From Oscillospiraceae bacterium (GTDB lineage: Bacteria > Bacillota > Clostridia > Oscillospirales > SIG627), in the NCBI GenBank assembly GCA_015065325.1, contig SVQO01000006.1:35808-99807 (forward strand): a stretch of DNA of 64,000 nt, in the 5' to 3' direction. How positions within the stretch are numbered: position 1 is the first letter of the stretch; every line of letters begins with the position of its first letter. Below, piece by piece: positions 51,182-60,595 of the stretch. Under the pieces are notes generated by a model. The model was not told where the DNA came from. It saw only the letters and a program-made list of their open reading frames with translations, and did not search any database. The translations under genes and the position numbers were made by a program.

Positions 51182-52663
51182 TTATAGAATGATACAAATC
51201 AGACCGTTGCTTCCCTCATTGATGATTTTTTGCAGCGTTTCCGCCAGCTTTTCTCTCGCGTCCGCAGGCATTTGATTTAGCTTGGTGTTCAGTCCTTCAT
51301 TCACCAGCTCGTACAGACTTTTTCCGAACATATTGGATTGCCAGATGGTGGTGGGATCTTCCTCAAATTCTTTCAAAAGGAATTTTACGATGTCCTCGGA
51401 TTGCCGCTCGCTTCCAACGATTGGGGATACTTCAGCTTCGATATTTGCACGGATCAAGTGAATGGACGGAGCACTTGCCTTTAGCTTTACACCGTATCCT
51501 CCGGGGTGTTTTACGATTTCGGGCTCCTCCAAGGTCAGATCCTCTATGTCAGGTGTAACGATGCCGTAGCCGCTTTCATTGACCTCATCCATCGCTTTTG
51601 CGATCTTGCTGTACTTTTCCTTCAGCTTAGCCAGTAAGCAAAATTGTGTGAGAAGCTCCTCCTCGCAGGAAACCGGAAGTCCGCTTTCCTTGCTTAAAAG
51701 CTGATAAAAGGTTTGGTTTTTGATTTTCGTTTGAAGGAAAATACTGCCGGTTCCCAGATCGGAGGTGGTGATTTCAACGGATTCGAAATGCTCTGCCTTG
51801 GAAAACTCTCTGATACAGGATAAGATCTCACCGGTTTTTACTGCCCCCTCCGCTACGCTTTCCCAAGCTGTCAGGATCTCCTCCATCAGTGCATTTCCTT
51901 CCTCAAGCTCGCAGACCCAGGGCGGTAAAAGGAGAGAAAAACGGCGGATCGGAAATTCAAGAACGATTTTTGAAATGATTCGCAGAATATCTTCCTCCTC
52001 AAGGAGGTAACAGTTTACGGGCAGTACCGTTACTTTGTGCTTTTCTGCCAAATGGGAAGCAAGAGCCGCTGTTTCTTCACTGTCGGGATGGGTGGAATTG
52101 AGTAAAATGATAAAGGGCTTTCCCGTTTTCTTCATTTCCTCAATTATGTCTTCTTCCGCCTTCAGATAGGCTTCCCTCGGAATTTCACCAATGCTTCCGT
52201 CCGTACTTACCACTACGCCCACCGTTGAATGCTCGCGAATTACCTTTTGCGTGCCCAGAGATGCCGCCTCCTCGAACGACAGCGGTTCCTGTGACCAGGG
52301 AGTGTTTACCATACGGCTTTTTCCGTCTTCCTCCAGCCCTGCGGCGCCGGGAATGGGAAATCCGACGCAATCGATGAGCTTGACTTGAAATCCAAGATCT
52401 CCTTCCATAACGATCCGAACGCCCTTTTCAGGTACGAATTTCGGCTCGGTGGTCATCACGTTTTTGCCGCTTCCGCTTTGGGGCATTTCATCAGTGGCAC
52501 GGCTTTTTTCCGCCCCGTCTTCCATATTGGGGAGCACTACCTTTTCCATGAATTTTTTGATAAAGGTGGATTTTCCGGTCCGTACCGGTCCCACGACGCC
52601 GATGTAAATGTCGCCACCCGTTCTTGTGGCTATATCTTGATAAATACCGCTTCTTTCTGCCAT
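51182..52663 (-). CDS. spoIVA: stage IV sporulation protein A
   Basis: SGIYQDIATRTGGDIYIGVVGPVRTGKSTFIKKFME; start moved to internal Met at 52663. Confidence 0.96.
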   Translation of the reverse strand: MAERSGIYQDIATRTGGDIYIGVVGPVRTGKSTFIKKFMEKVVLPNMEDGAEKSRATDEMPQSGSGKNVMTTEPKFVPEKGVRIVMEGDLGFQVKLIDCVGFPIPGAAGLEEDGKSRMVNTPWSQEPLSFEEAASLGTQKVIREHSTVGVVVSTDGSIGEIPREAYLKAEEDIIEEMKKTGKPFIILLNSTHPDSEETAALASHLAEKHKVTVLPVNCYLLEEEDILRIISKIVLEFPIRRFSLLLPPWVCELEEGNALMEEILTAWESVAEGAVKTGEILSCIREFSKAEHFESVEITTSDLGTGSIFLQTKIKNQTFYQLLSKESGLPVSCEEELLTQFCLLAKLKEKYSKIAKAMDEVNESGYGIVTPDIEDLTLEEPEIVKHPGGYGVKLKASAPSIHLIRANIEAEVSPIVGSERQSEDIVKFLLKEFEEDPTTIWQSNMFGKSLYELVNEGLNTKLNQMPADAREKLAETLQKIINEGSNGLICIIL

Positions 52664-52770
52664 TGGCTCACTCCTTTGAAGATACTCTTTTTGCTTCAAT
52701 ATATGCGCAGATTTTGTGAATATGACCTTTACTTTACCACAAGTTTTTGTTAGAATGTTCGTGAGGTGAG

Positions 52771-53463
52771 ATGATGGCGGATCGGAAAGAAATACTTGGC
52801 TTTTTACATTATCGGACGGATCTTGGCGACGGCGTGCGTACCGGCATCGTTTTTTCGGATTGTACCGAGGCGTGCAGTAAATACTGTGCTTCCTATCGCT
52901 TTATTCCCGAGCACGACTTTTGCGAGGATTTTTCGGAGCAAAAGCAGTATTCAGCAAATGAGCTGATTGCTTATTTGTTGGAGGAAAGAACGATGTACTA
53001 TGCCGGAAAGCTGGGAATCAGCTTTTTGGGAAAAGAGCCCCTTCGGGATCCCTTCTTTTGTGCAGACGTTGCAAAGGGCTTGAAGGAGGCGGGAATCGGT
53101 TTGCAGATCTTCACCTGCGGTATGTGTTCTATGACCGCTTTTGAGCTTTTGGACGGCTTGGCAGAGTCCTACGTTCTCCGTGTCTTCTTGCCGTTTTTTC
53201 ACGATTCCAAGGAGGTTTTCGACCGTGGATCCCAGGTGCGGCGTGTCATTGAATTCTTTGAAAAAAGCTCGACGCCTTATAGGATCCTGATTCCCGTTTC
53301 AACCCCTGTTTGTAACGAAGACACTCAGCGCTTTGCGGATTATCTGCTTGGGCTTAAGAAATTGAGAAGTGTAATGATCGATTTTTCGAATACAAAACTC
53401 TCGGAAGAGGAAATACGGCGACTGAAACATATATTTTTAAGTCGTAAAATTCCACTATATTGA
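52771..53463 (+). CDS. degenerate PflA-like radical SAM protein
   Basis: TDLGDGVRTGIVFSDCTEACSKYC and FLGKEPLRDPFF parallel the DGPGIR...CxxxCxxC and GGEPL motifs of PFL-activating enzymes. Confidence 0.6.
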   Translation: MMADRKEILGFLHYRTDLGDGVRTGIVFSDCTEACSKYCASYRFIPEHDFCEDFSEQKQYSANELIAYLLEERTMYYAGKLGISFLGKEPLRDPFFCADVAKGLKEAGIGLQIFTCGMCSMTAFELLDGLAESYVLRVFLPFFHDSKEVFDRGSQVRRVIEFFEKSSTPYRILIPVSTPVCNEDTQRFADYLLGLKKLRSVMIDFSNTKLSEEEIRRLKHIFLSRKIPLY

Positions 53464-53465
53464 AA

Positions 53466-53496
53466 AACCCGAAGAAGACAGCGTCTTCTTCGGGTA
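53466..53496. terminator. bidirectional intrinsic terminator
   Basis: ACCCGAAGAAGAC-AGC-GTCTTCTTCGGGT. Confidence 0.75.
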
Positions 53497-53499
53497 AAT

Positions 53500-54162
53500 T
53501 TATACTCTTTTTACGATTTTATCGCTTGCTTTGATAATACAGTTTTCGGGATAAACACCTCTTAACGAGGTCAGAGGATATGCATTGCTTGCTTTTCCGA
53601 TCACCGTTCCGGGATTAAGAACACAGCCGCAGCCTACGTCGCTTTCGTCTCCGAGAATGCCACCCAGCTTGCGAAGCCCCGTTTCATAATCCATGTCACC
53701 GTGCACGACAACGTTTTTTCCGTCGCTTTTTAAATTGGAGCAAACGGCTCCTGCGCCGAGGTGCGCGTGCTTGCCCAAAATTGAATCGCCGACGTAATTG
53801 TAGTGGGGGACCTGAACCTTGTCCATTAAGATGCAGTGCTTCAGCTCCGTGGAGTTGCCGATTACGCATCCTTCTCCGCAAAATACGTATCCGCGCAGGT
53901 ACGCCCCGGGTCGGAGCTCCGTGCCGGCGCCGATGACGGCGGGAGCTTCTATTACAGCCGCGGGATGAATTTTAACGTTTTCTCCGATGAGGATCCCCTT
54001 GCGATAAACCGAATATCCTGCAGGAGGATCGGCTACGATTTCATCGATCCTTTTTTTTAGCTCGGTCAAAACCTGCCAAGGGTATTTGTGCCTGGAAAAA
54101 ATAGAGGAGAGAAGCGGAGGAATATTTGAAAAAAGTGCACTGTTTTCAACCTTTTTAATCAA
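53500..54162 (-). CDS. left-handed beta-helix (GlmU C-terminal-like) acyltransferase-type protein
   Basis: Hexapeptide repeats; GNSTELKHCILMDKVQVPHYNYVGDSILG; likely TTG start at 54162 overlapping the glmM stop. Confidence 0.75.
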   Translation of the reverse strand: MIKKVENSALFSNIPPLLSSIFSRHKYPWQVLTELKKRIDEIVADPPAGYSVYRKGILIGENVKIHPAAVIEAPAVIGAGTELRPGAYLRGYVFCGEGCVIGNSTELKHCILMDKVQVPHYNYVGDSILGKHAHLGAGAVCSNLKSDGKNVVVHGDMDYETGLRKLGGILGDESDVGCGCVLNPGTVIGKASNAYPLTSLRGVYPENCIIKASDKIVKRV

Positions 54163-55777
54163 TGCCGTATCCTCCCTCCGTAATTTTTTTCGAGATCCGA
54201 TCTGCATATTCACGGCATTTTCTTTCGTCTTCACATTCGACCATGACCCGAACGCAGGGCTCGGTGCCGCTTTTTCTCAAAAGCACCCGTCCTTTTCCTT
54301 GAATCTGCGCTTCAACGGTCTCTTTTTCTGCAAGAACCGACGCGTCCGAAATCGCTCCGTCCTTGTCCTTGACGCGAACGTTTACGGTGCACTGCGGATA
54401 CAGAACGACTTCGTCGCCCAGCTTTGACAGGGAAAGCTTGGAATCGCAAACCTCCTCGGTCATCATGATCGCGGTCAGAAGTCCGTCACCGGTGGTAGCG
54501 TATTTTTTCAGAATAATGTGTCCGGATTGCTCCCCGCCAAGGGAGTAGTCGTTTTTCTGCATACATTCGTAAACGAAGCGATCGCCAACGCTTGTTTGTT
54601 CCATTCTGATTCCGATTTTTTCCAAAGCGGCGTTCAGACCTGAATTCGACATTACCGTGGCAACCAGAGTGTCCTTATTCAGCATATCGCGGGATTTTAA
54701 GCGTTTGGCAAGGATGTACATCATTTTATCGCCGTCGACCACGTTTCCGTTTTCATCTACTGCGATACAGCGATCACAGTCTCCGTCGAAGGCAAAGCCG
54801 AGGTCAAGGTGCTGTTCCCGTACCACTTGGCAAAGATTTTCGATATGGGTCGAACCGCAGTTTTCGTTTACGTTCAGACCGTCCGGGTCATCTCCGATGA
54901 CAACGGTCTGCGCTCCGAGAGCGTTAAAGACCGACCGCGCGATCATCCAAGAAGATCCGTTTGCGCAGTCCAGTCCGATCCTCAGCTTTTTGTACGAGTG
55001 TCCCGCAAGGGAGATCAGGTATGCAACGTAGCGGTTTCTGCCTGCTACGTAGTCCACGATACAGCCGATATGTTCACGGGTAGCAAGAGGCAGATCGGGA
55101 GTAGTAAGACCAAGGACCTTCATATTTCCGTCCAGATAGGCTTCGATCAGAGATGCAACCTTGTCGTCCAGCTTTTCTCCGTAGCGGTTGATAATCTTGA
55201 TTCCGTTATCGTAATAAGGGTTATGGGAAGCCGTGATCATAATACCGCAATCAAAATCGTCGGTTCTGGTAACGTATGATACGCTGGGCGTGGTGGTCAC
55301 GTGGAGCATATAGGCATCTGCGCCTGAGGCGGTGATGCCGGCTGCAATGGAATATTCAAGGGTATAGCTGGAGCGTCTGGTGTCCTTTCCGATAATGATC
55401 CTCGGACGCGTGTTTTCACTTTTATTTCCGGAAAGAGGAGAGGAATAATACCATCCTAAAAAACGCCCTACTTTATATGCCTGAATGGAGGTCAGATCTT
55501 TATTTGCTTCTCCGCGAAAACCGTCCGTTCCGAAATATTTGTTTCCCTCCTGAAGCTCGTACTGCCCGAAATTCGGTGTTGAGTCTCCCTTTAAAAGCTC
55601 GTCAGTACTGATGTCGAAAAGCTTGCACAAAAGCAAGACCTTATCAATTTGGGGGAGAGCCTGATCCATCTCCCACTTGGAAACGGATTGACGGGATACG
55701 TGTATGTTCTCAGCCAGCTCCTCCTGGGACATCCCGAGTGCAAGACGGAGCTTTGTTATTTTTTCACCGATTGTCAT
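54155..55777 (-). CDS. glmM: phosphoglucosamine mutase with N-terminal XRE HTH domain
   Basis: GMSQEELAENIHVSRQSVSKWEMDQALPQIDK HTH fused in frame to YFGTDGFRGEAN...MITASHNPYYDNGIK...FDGDCDRCIAVD; AAAGGAG SD before the HTH ATG. Confidence 0.9.
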   Translation of the reverse strand: MTIGEKITKLRLALGMSQEELAENIHVSRQSVSKWEMDQALPQIDKVLLLCKLFDISTDELLKGDSTPNFGQYELQEGNKYFGTDGFRGEANKDLTSIQAYKVGRFLGWYYSSPLSGNKSENTRPRIIIGKDTRRSSYTLEYSIAAGITASGADAYMLHVTTTPSVSYVTRTDDFDCGIMITASHNPYYDNGIKIINRYGEKLDDKVASLIEAYLDGNMKVLGLTTPDLPLATREHIGCIVDYVAGRNRYVAYLISLAGHSYKKLRIGLDCANGSSWMIARSVFNALGAQTVVIGDDPDGLNVNENCGSTHIENLCQVVREQHLDLGFAFDGDCDRCIAVDENGNVVDGDKMMYILAKRLKSRDMLNKDTLVATVMSNSGLNAALEKIGIRMEQTSVGDRFVYECMQKNDYSLGGEQSGHIILKKYATTGDGLLTAIMMTEEVCDSKLSLSKLGDEVVLYPQCTVNVRVKDKDGAISDASVLAEKETVEAQIQGKGRVLLRKSGTEPCVRVMVECEDERKCREYADRISKKITEGGYGID

Positions 55778-55946
55778 AAGATACTCCTTTCATAATTACT
55801 TTACTATCATAGCAAGTAAATGGAAAATATACAAGCAACTTTCCCTTGAAAAAAACGCAACCCTTGGTTGCAAAAATAGACGTTACATTCTGATTTTGAG
55901 CAATAATCCGTTCTTTTTTGTTTGCTTTGCAAATCTTTATTTCCAA

Positions 55947-55984
55947 AACAGCACCCTGATCCTTTGTGATCAGGGTGCTGTTTA
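55947..55984. terminator. intrinsic terminator overlapping mazF stop
   Basis: AAACAGCACCCTGATC-CTTTGT-GATCAGGGTGCTGTTT. Confidence 0.8.
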
Positions 55985-56353
55985 CGGCAGACCGAAACTG
56001 ATGTTGATGGCGCGATTGACCTCTTCCATCGTTTCGTCTTTTAAATGCCCCATTTTTTCCTTCAGCCTTTTTTTATCGATGGTACGTATCTGTTCCAGAA
56101 GAATAACCGAGTTTTTGGATAAACCGTTTTGATCGGCATAAACCTCTATGTGAGTCGGTAGCTTTGCCTTTGTGGTTCGGCTTGTTATAGCAGCTGCTAT
56201 GACCGTGGGGCTGTGCTTGTTTCCTACGTCATTTTGCACGATGACGACCGGGCGCACGCCGCCTTGCTCCGACCCGACCACCGGGCTGAGATCGGCATAA
56301 TAGATATCTCCTCTTTTAATGTTCAATTTTTTCACTCCAAAACGCATATTCAC
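55982..56353 (-). CDS. MazF/PemK-type endoribonuclease toxin (EndoA-like)
   Basis: [47 protein letters not shown]. Confidence 0.93.
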   Translation of the reverse strand: MNMRFGVKKLNIKRGDIYYADLSPVVGSEQGGVRPVVIVQNDVGNKHSPTVIAAAITSRTTKAKLPTHIEVYADQNGLSKNSVILLEQIRTIDKKRLKEKMGHLKDETMEEVNRAINISFGLP

Positions 56354-56409
56354 CTTTGTGTATTTCTATTGTTGCCATGCGTTTTTACTTTTATTCCGTC
56401 CATTCTATT

Positions 56410-56946
56410 TTATGCATCTGCAGAAAAATTGATGCTGAATTCGTTCCCGTTATCGGTCCCGAAGACCGTAAGAGGAAGCGAACCTTTTTCGGAGTATTTG
56501 AAAACCATGGAGAGATGCTCGTTTTCGTATGTATATAGGATTTTTTCTCCGTCCTTGGTAATCTTCAAAGGCTTTGTTTCCCGTATGGTCACCAGCGCTC
56601 TGTACACGGTGCCGATCCCACCGCAATAGGGGAGGTTTTGAAATTGCATACCGCTGTAAAATCCGTTTACGCTGTCCGGCGTGAAGATCTCCTCCAACCC
56701 AAAAAGAGGTGAAGTGGGATCCTCGTGCAAAACGTGACAGGCTCCGTTTTCATCAAAAAAGAAGCATATTCTTGTTTTAAAGGTATCGGCTTGGATTCCC
56801 ACGTGGAATTCGGTTTTTGTGGGAAAGAAGGCTCTTTGCTCGTTCTCAGTTTTATGTTCACAGCCGACACTAAAAAAAGCAATCAGCAGAAAACAGAACA
56901 AAGCAACGATCTTTTTATGCATCTTAATCCTCTCCTCGGTTGACAA
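56410..56946 (-). CDS. putative lipoprotein
   Basis: Signal peptide with lipobox-like FFSVGC; no family recognised. Confidence 0.65.
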   Translation of the reverse strand: MSTEERIKMHKKIVALFCFLLIAFFSVGCEHKTENEQRAFFPTKTEFHVGIQADTFKTRICFFFDENGACHVLHEDPTSPLFGLEEIFTPDSVNGFYSGMQFQNLPYCGGIGTVYRALVTIRETKPLKITKDGEKILYTYENEHLSMVFKYSEKGSLPLTVFGTDNGNEFSINFSADA

Positions 56947-57004
56947 AGTGTGTCGTGTTTGATAAAATGTGTTTGTTTATCAATATGCGGAAAGGGTATG
57001 GATT

Positions 57005-57673
57005 ATGGCAATTCCACGCAATGAATTGAAATTCTATTTGAACTCTGCCTACGTTCCCATGCTCTTTTCACGTCTTTCGGCGGCGATGCCTATGGATCGT
57101 CATACGCGAAATGGCGGAAATTACCGAATCCGCAGTTTGTATTTTGACGATCCTTCCTTTTCGGCGTATTTTGATAAAATCAACGGTTTTGAAAATCGCG
57201 TCAAATACCGCATCCGCTTTTACAATTCCGATTTATCCTACGTTCGTTTGGAAAAGAAGGCTAAGCAAGACCGTCTGTGCTTCAAGGATTTTGAGGTGAT
57301 TTCCTCGGAGCAGGCGAAGAGTCTTCTCGCTGCAGATCCATCGTCAGGAGGAGCACTGCTGCAAGAGCTTTGGAACAAGGTTCATTTTGAACGGTTTCGT
57401 CCCCTTTTGTTTGTGGATTATTGCCGTTCCGCTTTCCTGCACCCCGCTGGGAACGTGCGCATAACGCTGGATCGTGATATTTGCTCCTCCCGCTTTGTAT
57501 CCGACCTGAAGGATGATCTTGCTCCCGTTCCCGTCTTGGAGGAGGGGATGTCGGTGCTTGAGGTAAAATACGATACCTTTTTGCCACCTTATATTTCAAG
57601 TCTTTTGGAGGACGTTCCGAAAATTCCCTGTTCCGTATCAAAGTACTGCCTGTGTGCACGGGCGCTGTTTTAA
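57005..57673 (+). CDS. VTC domain-containing polyphosphate polymerase-like protein
   Basis: RNELKFYLN, YRIRSLYFDD, KYRIRFYN, RLEKKAKQD, VDYCRSAF, LEVKYD. Confidence 0.88.
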   Translation: MAIPRNELKFYLNSAYVPMLFSRLSAAMPMDRHTRNGGNYRIRSLYFDDPSFSAYFDKINGFENRVKYRIRFYNSDLSYVRLEKKAKQDRLCFKDFEVISSEQAKSLLAADPSSGGALLQELWNKVHFERFRPLLFVDYCRSAFLHPAGNVRITLDRDICSSRFVSDLKDDLAPVPVLEEGMSVLEVKYDTFLPPYISSLLEDVPKIPCSVSKYCLCARALF

Positions 57674-57682
57674 GGAGATTTT

Positions 57683-58360
57683 ATGAATCAGATTATTGAC
57701 TTCTTCCGTACTACCTTTGAGAGCGAATTGCAAACGACGATGTCTCTTGACCGCATTGCCATCGGTCTTCTCGTTTCCTTCTTTTTGTCTCTTTATATCC
57801 TTTTGATTTACCGTCTGACCTATCAGGGTGTGGCGTTCAGTAAGATCTTTTGCTTTGCACTGCTGTTGCTTTCTATGGTCACTGCGGTAGTTATAATGAC
57901 GGTCACTACGAATCTCGCTCTTTCGCTGGGAATGGTCGGCGCTCTTTCCATTGTCCGCTTCCGTACCGCAGTGAAGGATCCGATGGATACCGTGTTTATG
58001 TTCTGGGCGATCGGCGTTGGGATCATGGCAGGTGCAGGACTCGTTTACATTTCCCTCATTACCAATATCGGTCTCGGGGCTTTGTATCTGCTTCTGTATT
58101 TTCTTTCGAAAAAGGTTTCCTCCTCGCCGTATCTTCTTGTGGTACGCTACCGTGCGGATTCCCGCGAGGAGGTGGAGATTGCTCTCCGCAGCCTTTCCAA
58201 GCTGAAGATCAAGTCCAAAATCGTTCGTGACGGAGCCGTTGAGCTTTGTCTGGAAACCAAAATGACCCCCAAGCTTCTTCCTCTCGTTGAGGATTTGGGA
58301 AAATTGGATGGCGTTATCGACGCTTCCACCGTCAGCTACGGAAGCGATACAACCTTATAA
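57683..58360 (+). CDS. DUF4956 family membrane protein
   Basis: TM helices plus LALSLGMVGALSIVRFRTAVKDPMDTVFMFWAIGVGI. Confidence 0.9.
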   Translation: MNQIIDFFRTTFESELQTTMSLDRIAIGLLVSFFLSLYILLIYRLTYQGVAFSKIFCFALLLLSMVTAVVIMTVTTNLALSLGMVGALSIVRFRTAVKDPMDTVFMFWAIGVGIMAGAGLVYISLITNIGLGALYLLLYFLSKKVSSSPYLLVVRYRADSREEVEIALRSLSKLKIKSKIVRDGAVELCLETKMTPKLLPLVEDLGKLDGVIDASTVSYGSDTTL

Positions 58361-58392
58361 AAAAACAGCGGTCGATCGACCGCTGTTTTTTT
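58359..58392. terminator. bidirectional intrinsic terminator (perfect palindrome)
   Basis: AAAAAACAGCGGTCGATCGACCGCTGTTTTTT. Confidence 0.9.
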
Positions 58393-60595
58393 ACAGTTCT
58401 TTCGATAAGCTGGTAATTCGGTATCGGACCTCCTTGAGATCCAAACGGTTTTCCGCATAAGCATTGATAAGCATATCCTGGGGCAGGCAGGCGTCGTATT
58501 TGTCGAAAACGGGACACTCCGTTTTTCCTACGAGGCTTGCGAGCGTGGGCTCACCCTTTTCGTTCATCTCGTGCAAGGCGCGAAGGATGTCAATGCCTAC
58601 GGAGCGATCTGACTTGAAGGTGATATAATAGCAACCGCCGCTTTGAATATCGTGCAGAGCACATTTGCTTGCAAGGGTACGCTGAAGAATGCGCTTCATT
58701 GTCTGAAAAGCCTTCGTTCCAAGCCACGGAAAGAATACGAAGCTGTTCCCGCCCAAATTGATAATACTATTTTTACAGCATCCGGTATTTGCGGCAAGAC
58801 GTCTTGCTTTGGAAAGTCTTTCCTTAGCTGCGGGGAGCAAATAGGGGTAATCCTCGCTGCTTTCCAGTACTTCCCGCATTTTTTCAAGAATGCGAGTGTG
58901 AATAAATCCGCTGTCACCGGGCCAAGAGATTTTCATCTTTCCTTCAACCTTGGCGGCGTAAACCAGCCTTCTGGCAACGTCAACCTCCTCGACCTCCCAA
59001 ACTCTGCCCGCAAGAGCAAAGCGTTCGCCTACGGGAGGTGTGGAACTGATGGTTCCGATCTCGGCAGACCCGCACCGAACGGTGAAGTCCTCGCTGTCCT
59101 TAAATACTGCAAAAAACTTAAAGCTGGTGAGGAGCTTCTCGCCCTTCGTGCCCACTATCAGTTCCTTTTCCTCGGTTTGCTCCATATAGTTTTGCTTTAC
59201 CATATGCAACAGAAACTCGCGATACGCTTCCTTGGGAATTGCAGCAAAAGGAGAAAGGGAAAGCACTTCCTTTGCAAGGCGAGCGGGTGTCATACTTCCG
59301 TTTGCTGCCAGGATGGAAAGACTCTGATGAAACAGAAGACTTGCGGGAAAGGGCTTGTTAAGAGCCGGCTCGATCCATCGCTCCTTGCGATAAAGCTCAA
59401 CGATGGCAATGCCTTGTAAAAGTTCCCACGGGATGATCTGAAACAAGGGAGCGTTGGGGAGGGCTTCCTCCTCACGAAAGACCATCAGCATTTCAGGAGG
59501 GTTTCCGCGTCTGCCGCTTCTTCCTAAACGCTGTAAAAAGCCTGCAACGGAGGTTGGGGAGCCTTGATTGATGATCCTGCGAAGCTTTCCGATGTCGATG
59601 CCTAGCTCCAGCGTTACGGTGGCACAGGCGGTTACAGGCTTTTCATCTGCCTTCAAAACCTCCTCAGCCTCCTCGCGTATGGAGGCAGACAGATTTCCGT
59701 GATGAATGTAAAAACGGTCCTCCTCGCCGCGCTTTTTTGCAATATCGCGCAGGGTAGCGGTAACGTCCTCGGTTTCCTCACGGGAATTTGAGAATACGAC
59801 GCATTTGTCTCCGCGTGTAGCTTTATAAATGAAAGCATCTGCGGCGTTTTGCTCCTTTTCTTCTCCGCTGTCGGTGGTGTAAAAATGCTCCAAACCCAGC
59901 TTCCAGGATATTTTTTCGGTTTGGATCAGAACGGCAGAGGTGTCGCGCCCGCTTCCGTTGCCCAACCATTCCGCGGCGTTTTCCGGAGAGCCTACCGTTG
60001 CGGAAAGACCGATCCGTCGGGGACTGTATCCAATCAGCTTTGAAATGCGCTGAATTTGGCAGAGGATCTGACCGCCGCGATCCGAGCCCATCAAGGCGTG
60101 GATTTCATCTATGATGATGAATTTTAAATTCCCCAGCAAACGGGGAATATCGTTTGCACGGCGGATTAGCATACTTTCCAGTGATTCAGGAGTAATTTGT
60201 AAGAGTCCGCGGGGATTTTTCAAAAAGGCTTGCTTGTGACTTTGGCTCACGTCGCCGTGCCAACGATGCACGGGTAAACCGCTTTCGTCCAGGAGCAGCT
60301 CCATTCTGGAGAACTGGTCGTTGATCAAGGATTTCAGCGGGGAAATATACAAAACCTCAAAATTTTCTGGAGATTCCCGTTCCATCATAGAAAGCACGGG
60401 GAAGAGCGCCGCTTCCGTTTTTCCCGATGCCGTTTCGGAAGATAAGAGGAGATTGTTTTCGGTGAAGAAGATTTCTTGGGCGGCGTCGATCTGTACTCTG
60501 CGCAGCTCGTCCCAACCGTTACGGTAAATGTAATCCTTGATGAAGGGGGAGAAAAGGTCGTAGGCCTTCTGTGCCGTTTCGTTTAAGGTATTCAT
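58391..60595 (-). CDS. Lhr/BrxHI-like SF2 helicase
   Basis: SSETASGKTEAALFP (I), IIIDEIHALMGSDRGG (II), LSATVGSPE (III), QRLGRSGRRG (VI). Confidence 0.88.
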   Translation of the reverse strand: MNTLNETAQKAYDLFSPFIKDYIYRNGWDELRRVQIDAAQEIFFTENNLLLSSETASGKTEAALFPVLSMMERESPENFEVLYISPLKSLINDQFSRMELLLDESGLPVHRWHGDVSQSHKQAFLKNPRGLLQITPESLESMLIRRANDIPRLLGNLKFIIIDEIHALMGSDRGGQILCQIQRISKLIGYSPRRIGLSATVGSPENAAEWLGNGSGRDTSAVLIQTEKISWKLGLEHFYTTDSGEEKEQNAADAFIYKATRGDKCVVFSNSREETEDVTATLRDIAKKRGEEDRFYIHHGNLSASIREEAEEVLKADEKPVTACATVTLELGIDIGKLRRIINQGSPTSVAGFLQRLGRSGRRGNPPEMLMVFREEEALPNAPLFQIIPWELLQGIAIVELYRKERWIEPALNKPFPASLLFHQSLSILAANGSMTPARLAKEVLSLSPFAAIPKEAYREFLLHMVKQNYMEQTEEKELIVGTKGEKLLTSFKFFAVFKDSEDFTVRCGSAEIGTISSTPPVGERFALAGRVWEVEEVDVARRLVYAAKVEGKMKISWPGDSGFIHTRILEKMREVLESSEDYPYLLPAAKERLSKARRLAANTGCCKNSIINLGGNSFVFFPWLGTKAFQTMKRILQRTLASKCALHDIQSGGCYYITFKSDRSVGIDILRALHEMNEKGEPTLASLVGKTECPVFDKYDACLPQDMLINAYAENRLDLKEVRYRITSLSKEL

